Source: Wurfbainia villosa
Lineage: Eukaryota > Streptophyta > Magnoliopsida > Zingiberales > Zingiberaceae
Assembly (NCBI GenBank): GCA_025175895.1
Contig: CM045987.1
Span: forward strand, 33,382,113-33,446,112
Direction: 5' to 3'
DNA: 64,000 nucleotides
The notes beneath the pieces were generated by a model that saw only the letters and a list, made by a program, of their open reading frames with translations, had not been told where the DNA came from and did no database searches. The position numbers were made by a program, and so were the translations under genes. Of this stretch, positions 46,490 through 57,476 are shown piece by piece (positions within the stretch are counted from its first letter, which is position 1; each line of letters opens with the position of its first letter).

Positions 46490-47251
46490 TATAAAACATA
46501 ATCAAATTTAATTTTATTAATATTCAAATGTACATAATTAAATAAATATAATTGCAAAATATTTGAATAATATTAGACAACCTTTCACAAGCCATCGCTA
46601 GTAAAGATAAGCATAACTAGATTTTCGAAACCCATCCAGTGGAGTTCATAGTCGTGATGAGCTCGCGGTTAGATAATGAATCATATTGCACCTTTGTCAT
46701 GTCAAATATCACTTGAAAATAAAATTTCATGGTTTAAGTTCGTGAACAAAGTTAATATAAAAAAAATTATATAAATTAAAAAAATATCTTAAGAATAACA
46801 ACTTAAAGAAGACTATTAAAATAAAAATAACACTACCTCACAAATCCAAAAATTGAATGGAAGAAATAATAATACACCCGTGTGAAAAGCTAGTAAAAAT
46901 CACAGTAGGAGATGACAGCGTTTTAGAAGATTAACAACCTCAACTGACCTATATCTTTTAATCAAGTTTAGTTATATTCACAAGATCTAGTGTTGCATTA
47001 GCATTAGCTGCAATATATATAGATATATATGGCACTAACTAATTCTATCACAAAAAGTTTTCAAGATAATAAATTTCCTAAAGTGCATTCATTATTTTCT
47101 AAAATAAATACAAACCTAATAAAATTAGTAAAAAAAATGTCACAATACCTAATAGAAACAACTAGCTAGTATTAATCCTAGAAAATTCAACCCAATAGTT
47201 GCAGTACTGGTAGATAATGATAGACCAAGATAAGCTCTAAAATCGGCTTAC
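46490..47251. other. CACTA interior, unassigned
   Basis: AT-rich. The first ~60 bp repeat a nearby CACTA word (TTTTATTAATATTCAAATGT, also at 37731-37750), so the copia element split a short local duplication. A less AT-rich patch at 46620-46720 could be an exon remnant, but I do not recognise it. Confidence 0.5.
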
Positions 47252-47480
47252 TGTACATCCAACATATAAACCTTCAATTCCTTCTTTAGCATCAATAAGC
47301 CGAACAACATTAGGTGCAGAGGTAAACTGCCCAATTTGCATCCTTTGTTTGACAATCTAGAAACAGCAACAACCGTCACAAATTTGCAGAAGACTTAAAA
47401 ATAAACTTAAAACCACATCTCACCTCTGTTGGAACACGAATAAGTGAAGCAGCAAATCCACCAATAGCTCCAGCGGTAAG
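47252..47480 (-). pseudogene. Captured two-exon fragment of an S-adenosylmethionine carrier gene
   Basis: Minus strand. The first exon (47480-47424) encodes LTAGAIGGFAASLIRVPTE, followed by a GTGAGA splice donor. The second exon (47356-47252) follows a TTTCTAG acceptor and encodes VKQRMQIGQFTSAP and AKEGIEGLYVG, ending at a GTAAGC donor. This is the middle of the plant SAMC family (mitochondrial carrier fold, organelle inner membrane), which imports S-adenosylmethionine in exchange for S-adenosylhomocysteine. The frame is open over 54 codons and both splice sites are canonical. The rest of a ~320-residue protein is absent, so it is a fragment. The left edge of the first exon lacks a clear acceptor. 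Confidence 0.8.
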
Positions 47481-48351
47481 TAATTAAAGACAAATTAAAC
47501 TAAATTAAGACACCATACCAAATAGTAAACATAGGACAGCAAATGAGTTCTCTTAGGCTGGGTGTCCAAAATCATCAAAAAAAAACGTTGTAAGATTAAA
47601 AAATAAGCAACATACAAACCCATATATTGATAGAACCGCAAGCATATGTTCCAACAGTAAATTGTAAAAGCAGATAAAACTTTATGAAGAAATCAGAGGG
47701 TTGATCACTTCTTAAAAGGACACTGTCCTAGAAATCAGATTAGTATGTGCTTTGCTAACCAGAAACCACTAAATATGAGTCAATTCCTATGCTTGCATCC
47801 CCAGTACAACCAGGAAAATTATGAGTGTTGCAAAAAAAATATTAAATCCGATTGTCACCAATTTGCACAAAAAATTAGTTGTTTAGGTTAATAAGAAAGG
47901 TGTCGCCTACATTTACATTCAACGCTCAACATGAGAGTACCTGAACTGAACTGGCCTAAGTCCAATACATGGACTGATTTAACCAGGTTGATTATATATT
48001 ATTTTAGGAAGGTTCATCACCAAAATCTTACACAAATTATTACTCTTATTCCAATTTTGCAGACAATCTTTTTCACAATTTCATACATGAAGTACAAAGG
48101 TGTACCAAGTTGTTCGCTTGCTCAAATCTAGTTGATGAAAGCAGTAATAGCATTTCATGAAATAACACAAGTACATTTGCCTTAAGACCAAGTGAATTGC
48201 TTATCCAAAGTCATATTCAGCATAGATAATAGCCAAATATAAAAATGTAAAAAAAAAAAACTATATATTGCAAGTATACAATATTTGAAAAGGGAAATTT
48301 TAATATCATAGCAAGTCCCATATCACTCAATTCTCAAGGAAGAGAACATAC

Positions 48352-48445
48352 TGGAAAATCCCGAATAAGTCCGATAACCATGGTAAGGAGTTTGGAGCTA
48401 CAGTCGTGTTTTTACAAGCCAAATAGGATTGGTAAACAAAGAAAC
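48352..48445 (-). pseudogene. Captured exon of a folate transporter (FOLT1-like) gene
   Basis: The minus-strand exon lies between CTACAG (acceptor) and GTATGT (donor). It encodes VSLFTNPIWLVKTRL, a stop (TAG), then LQTPYHGYRTYSGFSS. This is the carrier signature of the plant chloroplast folate transporter family (mitochondrial carrier fold, chloroplast envelope). The stop is where the family has Gln (CAG to TAG). No neighbouring FOLT1 exons were found, so this is a single-exon fragment. Another member of the folate/pyrimidine carrier subfamily is possible. Confidence 0.75.
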
Positions 48446-48649
48446 CTGTAGTGCCAGAAGAGTGTTAGTCATCTAATACAAGTCTCCCAGTCTATAACTG
48501 CAGTAAAAATCTAATTTAGATATTTGAATTATTTACTATACCACGTCAATCAAGGATGGGCACAATAGAATCACAGAAGTGTACATCAAATATAATGAAT
48601 AAGACATCTACCATCCTAAAATAATAAAGGTTACCACTTTCAACATAGA

Positions 48650-48733
48650 AAACATATCTTCAGCAGGAACAAAAACTCCCCCTACATACGGACTGTCAGG
48701 TGGATCCATAATTGTCGCTTGCTAATGAAACAT
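48650..48733 (-). pseudogene. Captured E2 ubiquitin-conjugating enzyme fragment, inner exon (rearranged)
   Basis: Minus strand, 48733 to 48671: MFH, stop (TAG where Trp is expected), QATIMDPPDSPYVGGVF. This is the E2 core segment before the catalytic Cys. Where the family continues into the IHFPPDYPF region, this copy instead reads VPAEDMF (48670-48650). That resembles the segment normally found just before MFHW. So a short piece seems displaced to the other side of the exon. The catalytic part is absent. It pairs with the exon at 59325-59375. Confidence 0.75.
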
Positions 48734-49174
48734 ATTTAGGTTAACACAATAAAATTTTTGAAACTGATTGTAGATATTTAGGTTAGATAAACATGATTCA
48801 GAAGCTTGAGCAATTAAACAAAACCAACCAACATTAGAAATCCACAAGGAACTTCAATCCTTGGTAAATTGAATTGAACTACTCATTTGCTGAACAGTAA
48901 AGTAGCAAGAATTTTTTTGCAAAGAGAAGTATAATAGTGCTTATTCTATATGCACCTAGGTCATTCTTAAGATGATATGATCTATATTTTTCCATGGAAT
49001 TGGTTACTTTATCATTCATCAAAGTTTAAATGAAATATAATGGAATTAGCAACTATGAGCAACTTGGTAACATGGATAAGTGGATAAAGAAGATACATGA
49101 ATAGTGATGTGGGTAAAATTATCCATCAATTCTAAAAGGCACTTAGATGGATGGCACATGTTCTTTGAGAAAGC
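48734..49174. other. AT-rich intron-like DNA of the captured E2 fragment
   Basis: No gene seen. Together with 58820-59324 it would form an intron of about 0.95 kb between the two E2 pieces, interrupted by the solo LTR. Confidence 0.5.
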
Positions 49175-49279
49175 TGTTAGGACTTATGCGCCCGCTAGAG
49201 AGGGGTGAATAGCGTCGTTCGTCGTATGATGGATTTCGATCGTGCTTGCTACAAAATGTGTTATATGCAGCGAAATATA

Positions 49280-51195
49280 TGTAACACCCCCCTAGTCTTT
49301 CCACTCTCTACCAAGGGAGATGTCACTACTTTACTGTCTCTATCTTTAATTCATGCAATATACTAATGCAATATGCTAACAACTAAAATAATCATAAGGA
49401 CCTTTACATCACTTAAACAATAATCATTTCAAGATCTTCACCTAACATGCAAGTATTAAAACTAACCCAATATGACTCTAGCATTCTTTGGTCTCAACCA
49501 TAAATAATCCAGTTGAACTTCAACAATATCAAAAGAAAACAAGAAACTAAAAATCTGATTTAGACATCTGCACTTAGGATCTTTTACTTCCACTGTTCCG
49601 TCGCCACACACACCCAGCACTTCATCCGCCATGCCACCTTACTGAAGCTTTTCTTTACCTTTATCTGCAGTATAAGGAAATGCAAACTGTAAGCAATAAC
49701 GCTTAGTAAGTACTTTCTATGCTCACAAAAATATGCACTGTATGAAATCATGCAACTAGTTCTCTTGCCCTGGATACATTGATACACATGCAAACATAAC
49801 TGGAAATCATAACTCTGATTACTTGTCTCTTGTATAAATCATGCTCTTAAGTATTTTAAAACTTGTAAATAGTGTATCTGAACTGGAATGATTAACTTTG
49901 AAAACTTTTACTTATATTTATACTGATACTTTAAAATAATAATCATCCTGGATATGGGCCCGACATAGTACCAATATGCGCATTCCTAATAGGTCGGGGT
50001 GGCCAACCACCGAACCTACTAGAATCAAATCGAGGGCCTCGGTTCATGGGCGAAACTGATGCCCGGTACATGCCCTGTCAAAAAGTAAAATACTTCCTTT
50101 ATACTTATATTCTTATACATACTGAAGGAAATGCTCTTAATCCCCTAAATCACGAATGGGGAGCACCATAAAGATCATTATGCTCTTGACCCCCAAAACT
50201 GAAATGGGGAGCATACTGAAGATCGTTGTGCTCTTAATCCCCAATTCGAACGAGGAGTATCTTTAAATTTTCTTTATAAAGGAAATATTTTTACATCTTA
50301 CTCTATATCATGCATATAATTGTAAGCTACAACTCATCTACAACATACATGATCATAAATCATATTCTTATCATGGATCTAAACATGATGCTGAATTACC
50401 CATAACATAATGGTAAAATCACATAACTGAAAATACCATGCATAACTGGAAATAACATGCACATAAAAATATATCAATGATATACGATAACTACTTATAC
50501 TGCAGGTGAGCAATACTTACCTCCTATGCTTTTTCACCAATTTATACCGTTAGATTTCGTAAAGAGAAGACCTTCTACGTGTTCCTTTGCTTTATCGTGA
50601 TCCTCTACTAAGTCCTTGAGGAAATTCCTCTGGAAAAATCCCCTCTTGAATTATCCAAAGGAAAGACAACCTTCTTCCTTGCTCCGACGGTTGGAACATG
50701 AGAGATCGAGAGAGAGAAAGAGGTGAGAGTTCGGCGATTGGAGGGGGGGGGAGAGAGAGAGAGAGAGGCGGCGTGAGGGAGAGAGAGAGAGAAGCGGCTT
50801 GGAAATAAAGAAAATTAGAGGAGGCGTGAGATTTTATAGAGAGATAAGGAAAAAATATATATATATAAATTAGAATTTTTCTTAACCTAATTACCTCTTT
50901 AAATAATTAATCAAATTAACCAATCTTTCTTTTTTTTTCGCCTATAGATATATTTTGTTATATCCTATCCATTGGTAATCTTATGACTTAGTGGTGGGAA
51001 GTCTATTCCCCCAAACCAACGGTTCATGGTTCGAGCCTCGGCTAACGAACCATTTTTTTTATTCCTATTCTTAATTATTTCTATTTTATTATTATTATTA
51101 TTATTATTTTATTCCTATTTTTATTATTTCTATTCTTATTCTTATTTCTATTTTCCTCTAATAAAAATATAGAAATTAAAATTTGGGGTGTTACC
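49280..51195 (-). repeat. gypsy 2 3' LTR
   Basis: TGTAACACCCCCC to GGGGTGTTAC(C), about 1.9 kb. It holds three imperfect ~50-bp units with ATGCTCTTAATCCCC...GGGGAGCAT (50130-50280), a (GA)n tract (50745-50795) and a tRNA-like stretch (50962-51040). The last base pair differs from the other LTR, so the edge is uncertain by 1 bp. Confidence 0.9.
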
Positions 51196-51235
51196 ATCCC
51201 TTATACCTTATAAAAGTTTCGTCCTCGAAACTTAG

Positions 51236-52464
51236 AAAAGCTCAGGGTACTTTTGTTTCATGTCATCCTCACGTTCCCAGGTTGCTTCTTCAAACCTTTG
51301 ACTTTGCCATAAGACATTTACTAATGGTATTTCTTTATTTCTTAGTTTTTTGACTGCTCGATCTATTATATGAATAGGTCAACTTTCATAACTTAGATCT
51401 GTCTGAATCTGTACCGTCTGTGGCTCAATCACTTGGTTGGTGTCTGGGACGTGCTTCTTAAGCATTGAAATATGAAATACATTGTGGATAGCTGACATTT
51501 CCTATGGTAGCTCTAGCTCATAAGCTACCTTACCAACTCTCTTGGTGATCAGGTAGGGGCCTACATATCTAGGACTTAACTTGTCTTTCTTCCCAAATCT
51601 CATTACCCCTTTCATAGGAGCTACCTTAATGAACACTGAATCTCCGACTTTGAACTCTAGGGGTCTGTGTCGGACATCGGCGTAACTCTTCTGCTGACTT
51701 TGGGCAGTCTCTATCCTTTGGCGTATGTTCTTTATAACTTTGGTGGCATAATCTATAAAATCACTCTTGAGTCTCATTTCTTTCTTCTCGCCACCCTCAT
51801 ACCAACAGATAGGCGATTTGCATCTCCTTCCATACAAGGCTTCATAAGATGCCATTCCAATTGTGGTTTGATAAGTATTATTATAGGCAAACTCTACCAA
51901 ACACAAATATTTGCACCAGCTTCCTTTAAAATCCAAGGCACAAGCTCTGAGCATGTCCTCCAAAATCTGATTCACTCTTTCTGTTTGCCCATCTGTCTGA
52001 GGATGAAATGCAGTGTTGAATCATAACTTAGTGCCGAGGGCTTTCTGAATACACTCCCAGAAGTGTGAAGTGAAGCGATTGTCTCTATCTGAGATAATGG
52101 TCTTAGGTACTCCATGAAGTCTAATCACTTCCTTGACATATAACTGGGCTAACTGCTCTATGGAGTATGATATTCTGATAGGCATGAAGTGAGCAGACTT
52201 TGTCAATCTATCGACAACTACCCAAATAGAATCGTAGCCATTGGTTGTTTTGGGAAATCCTACTATGAAATCCATGGCTAGTTCCTCCCACTTCCATTCT
52301 GGAATCTGGATGGGTTGTAGAACTCCTCCTGGTCTCTGGTGTTCGACTTTCACTCTCTGACATGTCAGGCAAGTGCTAACATACTTAGCCACGTCCCTCT
52401 TCATACCAAGCCACCAGAATTTCCCCTTCATATCTTGATACATCTTGGTGGATCCAGGATGCAT
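51236..52464 (-). pseudogene. gypsy 2 integrase with chromodomain-like tail
   Basis: From 52464 down: HPGSTKMYQDMKGKFWW, CLTCQRVKVEHQRPGG (zinc ligands), MDFIVGFPKTTNGYDSIW, IISDRDNRFTSHFW (catalytic Asp), a stop (TGA, 52021-52023), FNTAFHPQTDGQTERV, FAYNNTYQTTIGMASYEAL, then KVGDSVFIKVAPMKGVMRFG. A TAG at 51502-51504 follows ELELP. The tail continues to about 51241 (VNVLWQSQRFEEATWERED, ending KQKYPELF). It resembles chromovirus integrase. The two stops make it non-functional. Confidence 0.88.
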
Positions 52465-52511
52465 CGAATATGGGGTCCCATAAGCTTCTTCTAGGATCTT
52501 CTTTCTTAAGT

Positions 52512-52862
52512 CTAGGTCGTTGGGGATACATAGACGTTCACCAAATATAATACCCCACTATCAGAGACACGAAATCCTTCATCCTTCCCTTCTTGGATCT
52601 CTTGCTTGATCCTTTGGATGCTAGGATCTTTGTTATATCTCGCTAATATATCCTCAAACAGTGTAGGTACTATGGTCAAGGCGGAGAGCTGTCCAGAAAT
52701 GATCTCAACTCCAAAATTCATTATCTCTTTCTCCAGTTGTTGGGATAGTGTTGCTAGGGACATCAAGGTGGCGCATGATTTTCTACTCAGCGCGTCTGCT
52801 ACTTTGTTTGCCTTTCTAGGATGGTAGTGGATTTCATAGTCATAGTCCTTTACTAGCTCAAG
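52512..52862 (-). pseudogene. gypsy 2 RNase H end and linker to integrase
   Basis: Continues the RT frame after a TGA (52863-52865) where Trp is expected: LELVKDYDYEIHYHPRKANK, then VADALSRKS and LEKEIMNFGVEI. Frame 52512-52766 covers the linker. The final ~45 bp before integrase are in another frame. Confidence 0.75.
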
Positions 52863-53894
52863 TCATCTGCGTTGTCGCATATTCAGATCCTTCTGAGTGA
52901 AGAAATACTTCAAACTCTGGTGATCTGTGTAAATCTTGCATTGGACTCCATATAAGTAATGTCTCCAAACTTTCAGAGCAAAGACCACTGCTGTCAACTC
53001 AAGGTCATGAGTGGGATAATTCTTTTCATAGTCCTTGAGTTGTCTAGATGCATAAACAATGACTCTACCCTTCTGCATAAGTACTGCTCCGAGTCCCATC
53101 TTGGATGCATCACTATACAGGTCAAATCCCTCATTACTTTCTGGAAGGGTAAGCACTGGAGCACTTGTCAGTCTCCTCTTTAATTTAAGGAAGCTCCTTT
53201 CACAATCTTCGATCAATTCGAACTTCTTGTTCTTTCTGGTAAGAACCGTCAACGGTGAAGCTATCCTTGAGAAGTTTTCCACAAACCTTCGATAGTACCC
53301 TGCTAATCCGAGGAAACTTTTGACTTCACTGGCATTCTTTGGTTGACCCCAATTACTGACTGCTTCTATCTTCATCGGGTCTACCATAACTCCCTCTTTT
53401 GAAATAACATGACCCAAAAACAATATTCGATCAAGCCAAAACTCACACTTGGAGAACTTTGCATATAATTGTCTTTGCTGAAGGGTCTGCAAGACTGTCT
53501 TCAAGTGTTCGACATGTTCTTCCTGGGTTCTCGAGTAGATAAAAATGTCATCAATGAAAACGACCACAAACTTGTCAAGGTACTCCTTAAATATCCGATT
53601 CATCAAGTCCATAAACATAGCGGGTGCATTTGTTACTCCGAAGGGCATGGCCACGAACTCATAGTGTCCATACCTCGTTCGGAAGGTTATTTTCGGTATA
53701 TCATCCTCTTTAACTCTTACTTGATGATAACCTGACCGCAAGTCAATCTTGGAGAAAACTGTGGCTCCCCTCAATTGATCAAATAAATCCTCTATCCTTG
53801 GCAGAGGATATCTGTTCTTGATCGTCACTTGATTTAAGGCTCGGTAGTCTATGCACATCCTCATAGATCCATCTTTCTTTTTCACGAACAACAC
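52863..53894 (-). CDS. gypsy 2 reverse transcriptase - RNase H
   Basis: 343 open codons. Motifs: LFVKKKDGSMRMCIDYR, KIDLRSGYHQVRVKEDD, FRTRYGHYEFVAMPFGVTN, the catalytic FIDD at residues 113-116 (53547-53558), FLGHVISKEGVMVDP, and FLGLAGYYRRFVENFSRIA. RNase H from residue ~258: LYSDASKMGLGAVLMQKG, HDLELTAVVFALKVWRHYLY, TDHQSLKYFF. The first Met is internal. The polyprotein continues upstream in the frame of 53779-54417, with a frameshift near 53890. It ends at a Trp-to-TGA change. Confidence 0.92.
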   Translation of the reverse strand: MLFVKKKDGSMRMCIDYRALNQVTIKNRYPLPRIEDLFDQLRGATVFSKIDLRSGYHQVRVKEDDIPKITFRTRYGHYEFVAMPFGVTNAPAMFMDLMNRIFKEYLDKFVVVFIDDIFIYSRTQEEHVEHLKTVLQTLQQRQLYAKFSKCEFWLDRILFLGHVISKEGVMVDPMKIEAVSNWGQPKNASEVKSFLGLAGYYRRFVENFSRIASPLTVLTRKNKKFELIEDCERSFLKLKRRLTSAPVLTLPESNEGFDLYSDASKMGLGAVLMQKGRVIVYASRQLKDYEKNYPTHDLELTAVVFALKVWRHYLYGVQCKIYTDHQSLKYFFTQKDLNMRQRR

Positions 53895-54560
53895 TGGAGC
53901 TCCCCCGGATGAATCCCTTGTCTAATAACTCCTGTAATTGTTCCTGAAGCTCTTTCAATTCAATTGGAGCCATACGATAGGGTGCTTTTGAGATTGGGTT
54001 GGTACCAGGAATAAGTTCAATCTCAAACTCAACTTCCCTTCTAGGTGCTAGTCCTGGTAGCTCGTCAGGAAATACTTCCAGGTAGTCACATACGATTGGG
54101 ACTTCTTCCAGCTTTTGGCTTCTTTCTTGCTTAGTATCAACTATATGTGCTAAATACCCAGTGCATCCACTAGCTAGCATCTTCCGAGCTTCCATAGCGG
54201 TCAAGAACTTCTTAGTCTTCTTCCTTGGTTCTTCAATAAACTCAAATTTGGCCTCGGTCTCGGGTTGGAATACTACCCTTCGCTTACGACACTCAATGGA
54301 AGCACCGTACTTGCTAAGAAAGTCCATTCCAAAGATGACATCATAGTCATGCATGTCCAGCAAGATCAAATCACTATAAAGCTCTCTGTCTGAAATTCTG
54401 ACCGGCACGACACGCAACCATTATGTAGATGTCATTGTTTCACCCGAAGGTAGGGTCATTAAAAACTGAATATCTAAGATATCTGGAGTTATATCTATCT
54501 TCTTAACAAATGTCATAGACATGAAAGAATGGGTTGTCCCAGTATCAAACAGTACGCAGC
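53779..54560 (-). pseudogene. gypsy 2 protease and RT N-terminal linker
   Basis: The aspartic protease motif LFDTGTTHSFMS lies at about 54519-54552. A stop occurs near 54418-54425 before VVPVRISDRELYSDLILL. Then come VIFGMDFLSKYGASIEC and the linker CDYLEVFPDELPGLAP, PYRMAPIELKELQEQLQELL. Near 53890 the frame leaves the RT frame (GFIRGSSSVVREK instead of the expected RT start), a small indel. Confidence 0.82.
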
Positions 54561-55310
54561 ATGCTGACTAAGGATAGGTATTTGACCTGTAACCACCGTA
54601 GAAGCATTTGCTACCTCTTCCTTGGTGAGGGAGAAGATCCGGCCATTAGGTGTAATTGATGGGGCCTCCAATCTTCCTTGGTTGATGTGAGGACCCTCCA
54701 GTGCTCCTTGCATCTGATGTAGCTAAGCTGGTCTACCTCCATACTGAGTAGACTATGGCAGAGGTAGATTGGTCTTGGTGGGACACTGTTTGGCGAAGTG
54801 TCCCTCGACACCACATATATAACACCCGCTCATGCCCTAGCGACAAACTCCTGGATGCTTCCTCCCACACTTAGAACATGTTGGATACGTAGGCTGCTTA
54901 CTGGCTGAACCTCCCTTTGCATTATTCCATTGTTTTCTCTTGCCATTGTTGTTTCGCTTCCAGTTCGAATTACCGCTCTGAGGTTTCTAACCCTCTGAAC
55001 TTCCCTGGTTTTTGTTTTCTATCGAGGTTAGCTTCTGGTGCTTGATACTATTCATGTAATGCTCCGTGATTAGCGCACTACTGACTAGCTCTTCAGTGGT
55101 CTGTGGTCTATTAATTCTACCAACTACATTCAGAGCTATCTCCGGTCTCAACATCTTTAGCATTAACCTAACTCTTTCCTTCTCAGTACTGACCAGTTTC
55201 GGACATAGGCGAGTCAACCTATTGAAGCTCTTTACCGCTTTGTCTACTGATAAATTCCCTTGTCGGAACTCCGTGAACTCATCATAAGATGATCAAGTGA
55301 AACCGCTATA
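54561..55310 (-). pseudogene. gypsy 2 gag, N-terminally truncated
   Basis: The minus frame gives EFRQGNLSVDKAVKSFNRLT, RLCPKLVSTEKERVRLMLK, then NRPQTTEELVSSALITEHY. Two Cys-rich knuckles follow: CSKCGRKHPGVC (about 54845-54885) and CYICGVEGHFAKQC (about 54783-54826). The family's first ~200 residues should lie between 55310 and the PBS, but only 250 bp of unrelated AT-rich DNA is there, so the N-terminal half has been deleted. Several stops are also present. Confidence 0.8.
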
Positions 55311-55559
55311 AGGCTATTATCACTACTTTTTATCATCTTCACATACATATCTAGATATGCTCTATTACTTACTGTCTATCATCTTCATATGTATATATGC
55401 AAGCATGTTTAACTCAAAGAGAACATTCTAAGTGAACATGTTTAACTTAAAAGAAGTATTCCTTACTACTCATAAAGTAAATAATGCAGATAAATACTTC
55501 CTTACTTGGAGGCGGCAGGATTGATGCTCGATGTGTTTGTGACGGAAAGGCGGAAACTC

Positions 55560-55571
55560 GCTCTGATACCA
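55560..55571 (-). other. primer-binding site of gypsy 2
   Basis: The reverse complement reads TGGTATCAGAGC, three bases from the right LTR, fixing the minus orientation. Confidence 0.95.
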
Positions 55572-55574
55572 TCT

Positions 55575-57476
55575 TGTAACACCCCCCCCCCCTAGTCTTT
55601 CCACTCTCTACCAAGGGAGATGTCACTACTTTACTGTCTCTATCTTTAATTCATGCAATATACTAATACAATATGCTAACAACTAAAATAATCATAAGGA
55701 CTTTTACATCACTTAAACAATAATCATTTCGAGATCTTCACCTAACATGCAAGTATTAAAACTAACCCAATATGACTCTAGCATTCTTTGGTCTCAACCA
55801 TAAATAATCCAGTTGAACTTCAACAATATCAAAAGAAAACAAGAAACTAAAAATCTGATTTAGACATCTGCACTTAAGATCTTTTACTTCCACTGTTCCG
55901 TCACCACACACACCCAACACTTCATCCGCCATGCCACCTTACTGAAACTTTTCTTTACCTTTATCTGCAGTATAAGGAAATGCAAACTGTAAGCAATAAC
56001 GCTTAGTAAGTACTTTCTATGCTCACAAAAACATGCACTGTATGAAATCATGCAACTAGTTCTCTTGCCCTGGATACATTGATACACATACAAATATAAC
56101 TGGAAATCATAACTCTGATTACTTGTCTCTTGTATAAATCATGCTCTTAAGTATTTTCAAACTTGTAAACAGTGTATCTGAACCGGAATGATTAACTTTG
56201 AAAACTTTTACTTATACTTATACTGATACTTTAAAATAATAATCATCCTGGATATGGGCCCGGCATAGTACCAATGCGTGCATTCCTAATAGGTCGGGGT
56301 GGCCAACCACCGAACCTACTAGGGTAACTGAAACTGAGGGCCTCAGCCCGTGGTAAATCGATGCCGTCAAAAAGTAAAATACTTTCTTTATACTTATATT
56401 CTTATACATCAAGGAAATGCTCTTAATCCCTAAATCACGAATGGGAGCATCATAAAGATCATTATGCTCTTGACAAAACTGAAATGGGAGCATCAAGATC
56501 GTTGTGCTCTTAATCCCCAATTCGAACGGGGAGCATCTTTAAATTTTCTTTATAAAGGAAATATTTTTACATCTTACTCTATATCATGCATATACTTGTA
56601 AGCTACAACTCATCTACAACATACATGATCATAAATCATATTCTTATCATGGATCTAAACATGATGCTGAATTACCCATAACATAACGGTAAAATCATGT
56701 AACTGAAAACACCATGCATAACTGGAAATAACATGCACATAAAAATATATCAATGATATACGATAACTACTTATACTGCAGGTGAGCAATACTTACCTCC
56801 TATGCTTTTTCACCAATTTATACCGTTAGATTTCGTAAAGAGAAGATCTTCTACGTGTTCCTTTGCTTTATCGTGATCCTCTACTAAGTCCTTGAGGAAA
56901 TTCCTCTTGAAAAATCCCCTCTTGAATTATCCAAAGGAAAGACAACCTTCTTCCTTGCTCCGACGGCTGGAACACGAGAGATTGAGAGAGAGAAAGAGGT
57001 GAGAGTTCAGCGGTTGGAGAGGGGGAGAGAGAGAGAGAGAGAGGCGGCGTGAGGGAGAGAGAGAGAGAAGCGGCTTGGAAATAAAGAAAATTAGAGGAGG
57101 CGTGAGATTTTATAGAGAGATAAGGAAAAAATATATATATAAAAATTAGAATTTTTCTTAACCTAATTACCTCTTTAAATAATTAGTCAAATTAACCAAT
57201 CTTTCTTTTTTTTCGCCTATAGATATATTTTGTTATATCCTATCCATTGGTAATCTTATGACTTAGTGGTGGGAAGCCTATTCCCCCAAACCAACGGTTC
57301 ATGGTTCGAGCCTCGGCTAACAACCAATATAATTTTTTTTATTCCTATTCTTAATTATTTCTATTATTATTATTATTATTATTATTATTCTATTCTTATT
57401 TTTATTATTTCTATTCTTATTCTTATTTCTATTTTCCTCTAATAAAAATATAGGAATTAAAATTTGGGGTGTTACA
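55575..57476 (-). repeat. gypsy 2 5' LTR
   Basis: About 1902 bp, TGTAACACCCCCC to GGGGTGTTACA, matching 49280-51195. Differences are mostly substitutions plus short losses (for example around 56325-56500). It carries the same (GA)n tract (57025-57070) and tRNA-like stretch (57245-57325). Confidence 0.92.

Larger units (their letters stand above)
49280..57476 (-). mobile_element. gypsy 2: complete-length Ty3/gypsy element (TSD ATATA)
   Basis: 8.2 kb, minus strand, flanked by perfect ATATA duplications (49275-49279 and 57477-57481). Its 5' LTR is on the right (55575-57476) and its 3' LTR on the left (49280-51195). The PBS is next to the right LTR. Order on the minus strand: truncated gag, protease, RT-RNase H, integrase with a chromodomain-like tail. 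The gag N-terminal part is deleted and stops interrupt pol, so it is defective. Confidence 0.93.

Noticed and set aside
49584..49793. 69-codon minus-strand frame also present at 55884-56093
   Set aside because: It lies in both LTRs of gypsy 2. Conservation reflects LTR identity, not coding selection. No known domain.
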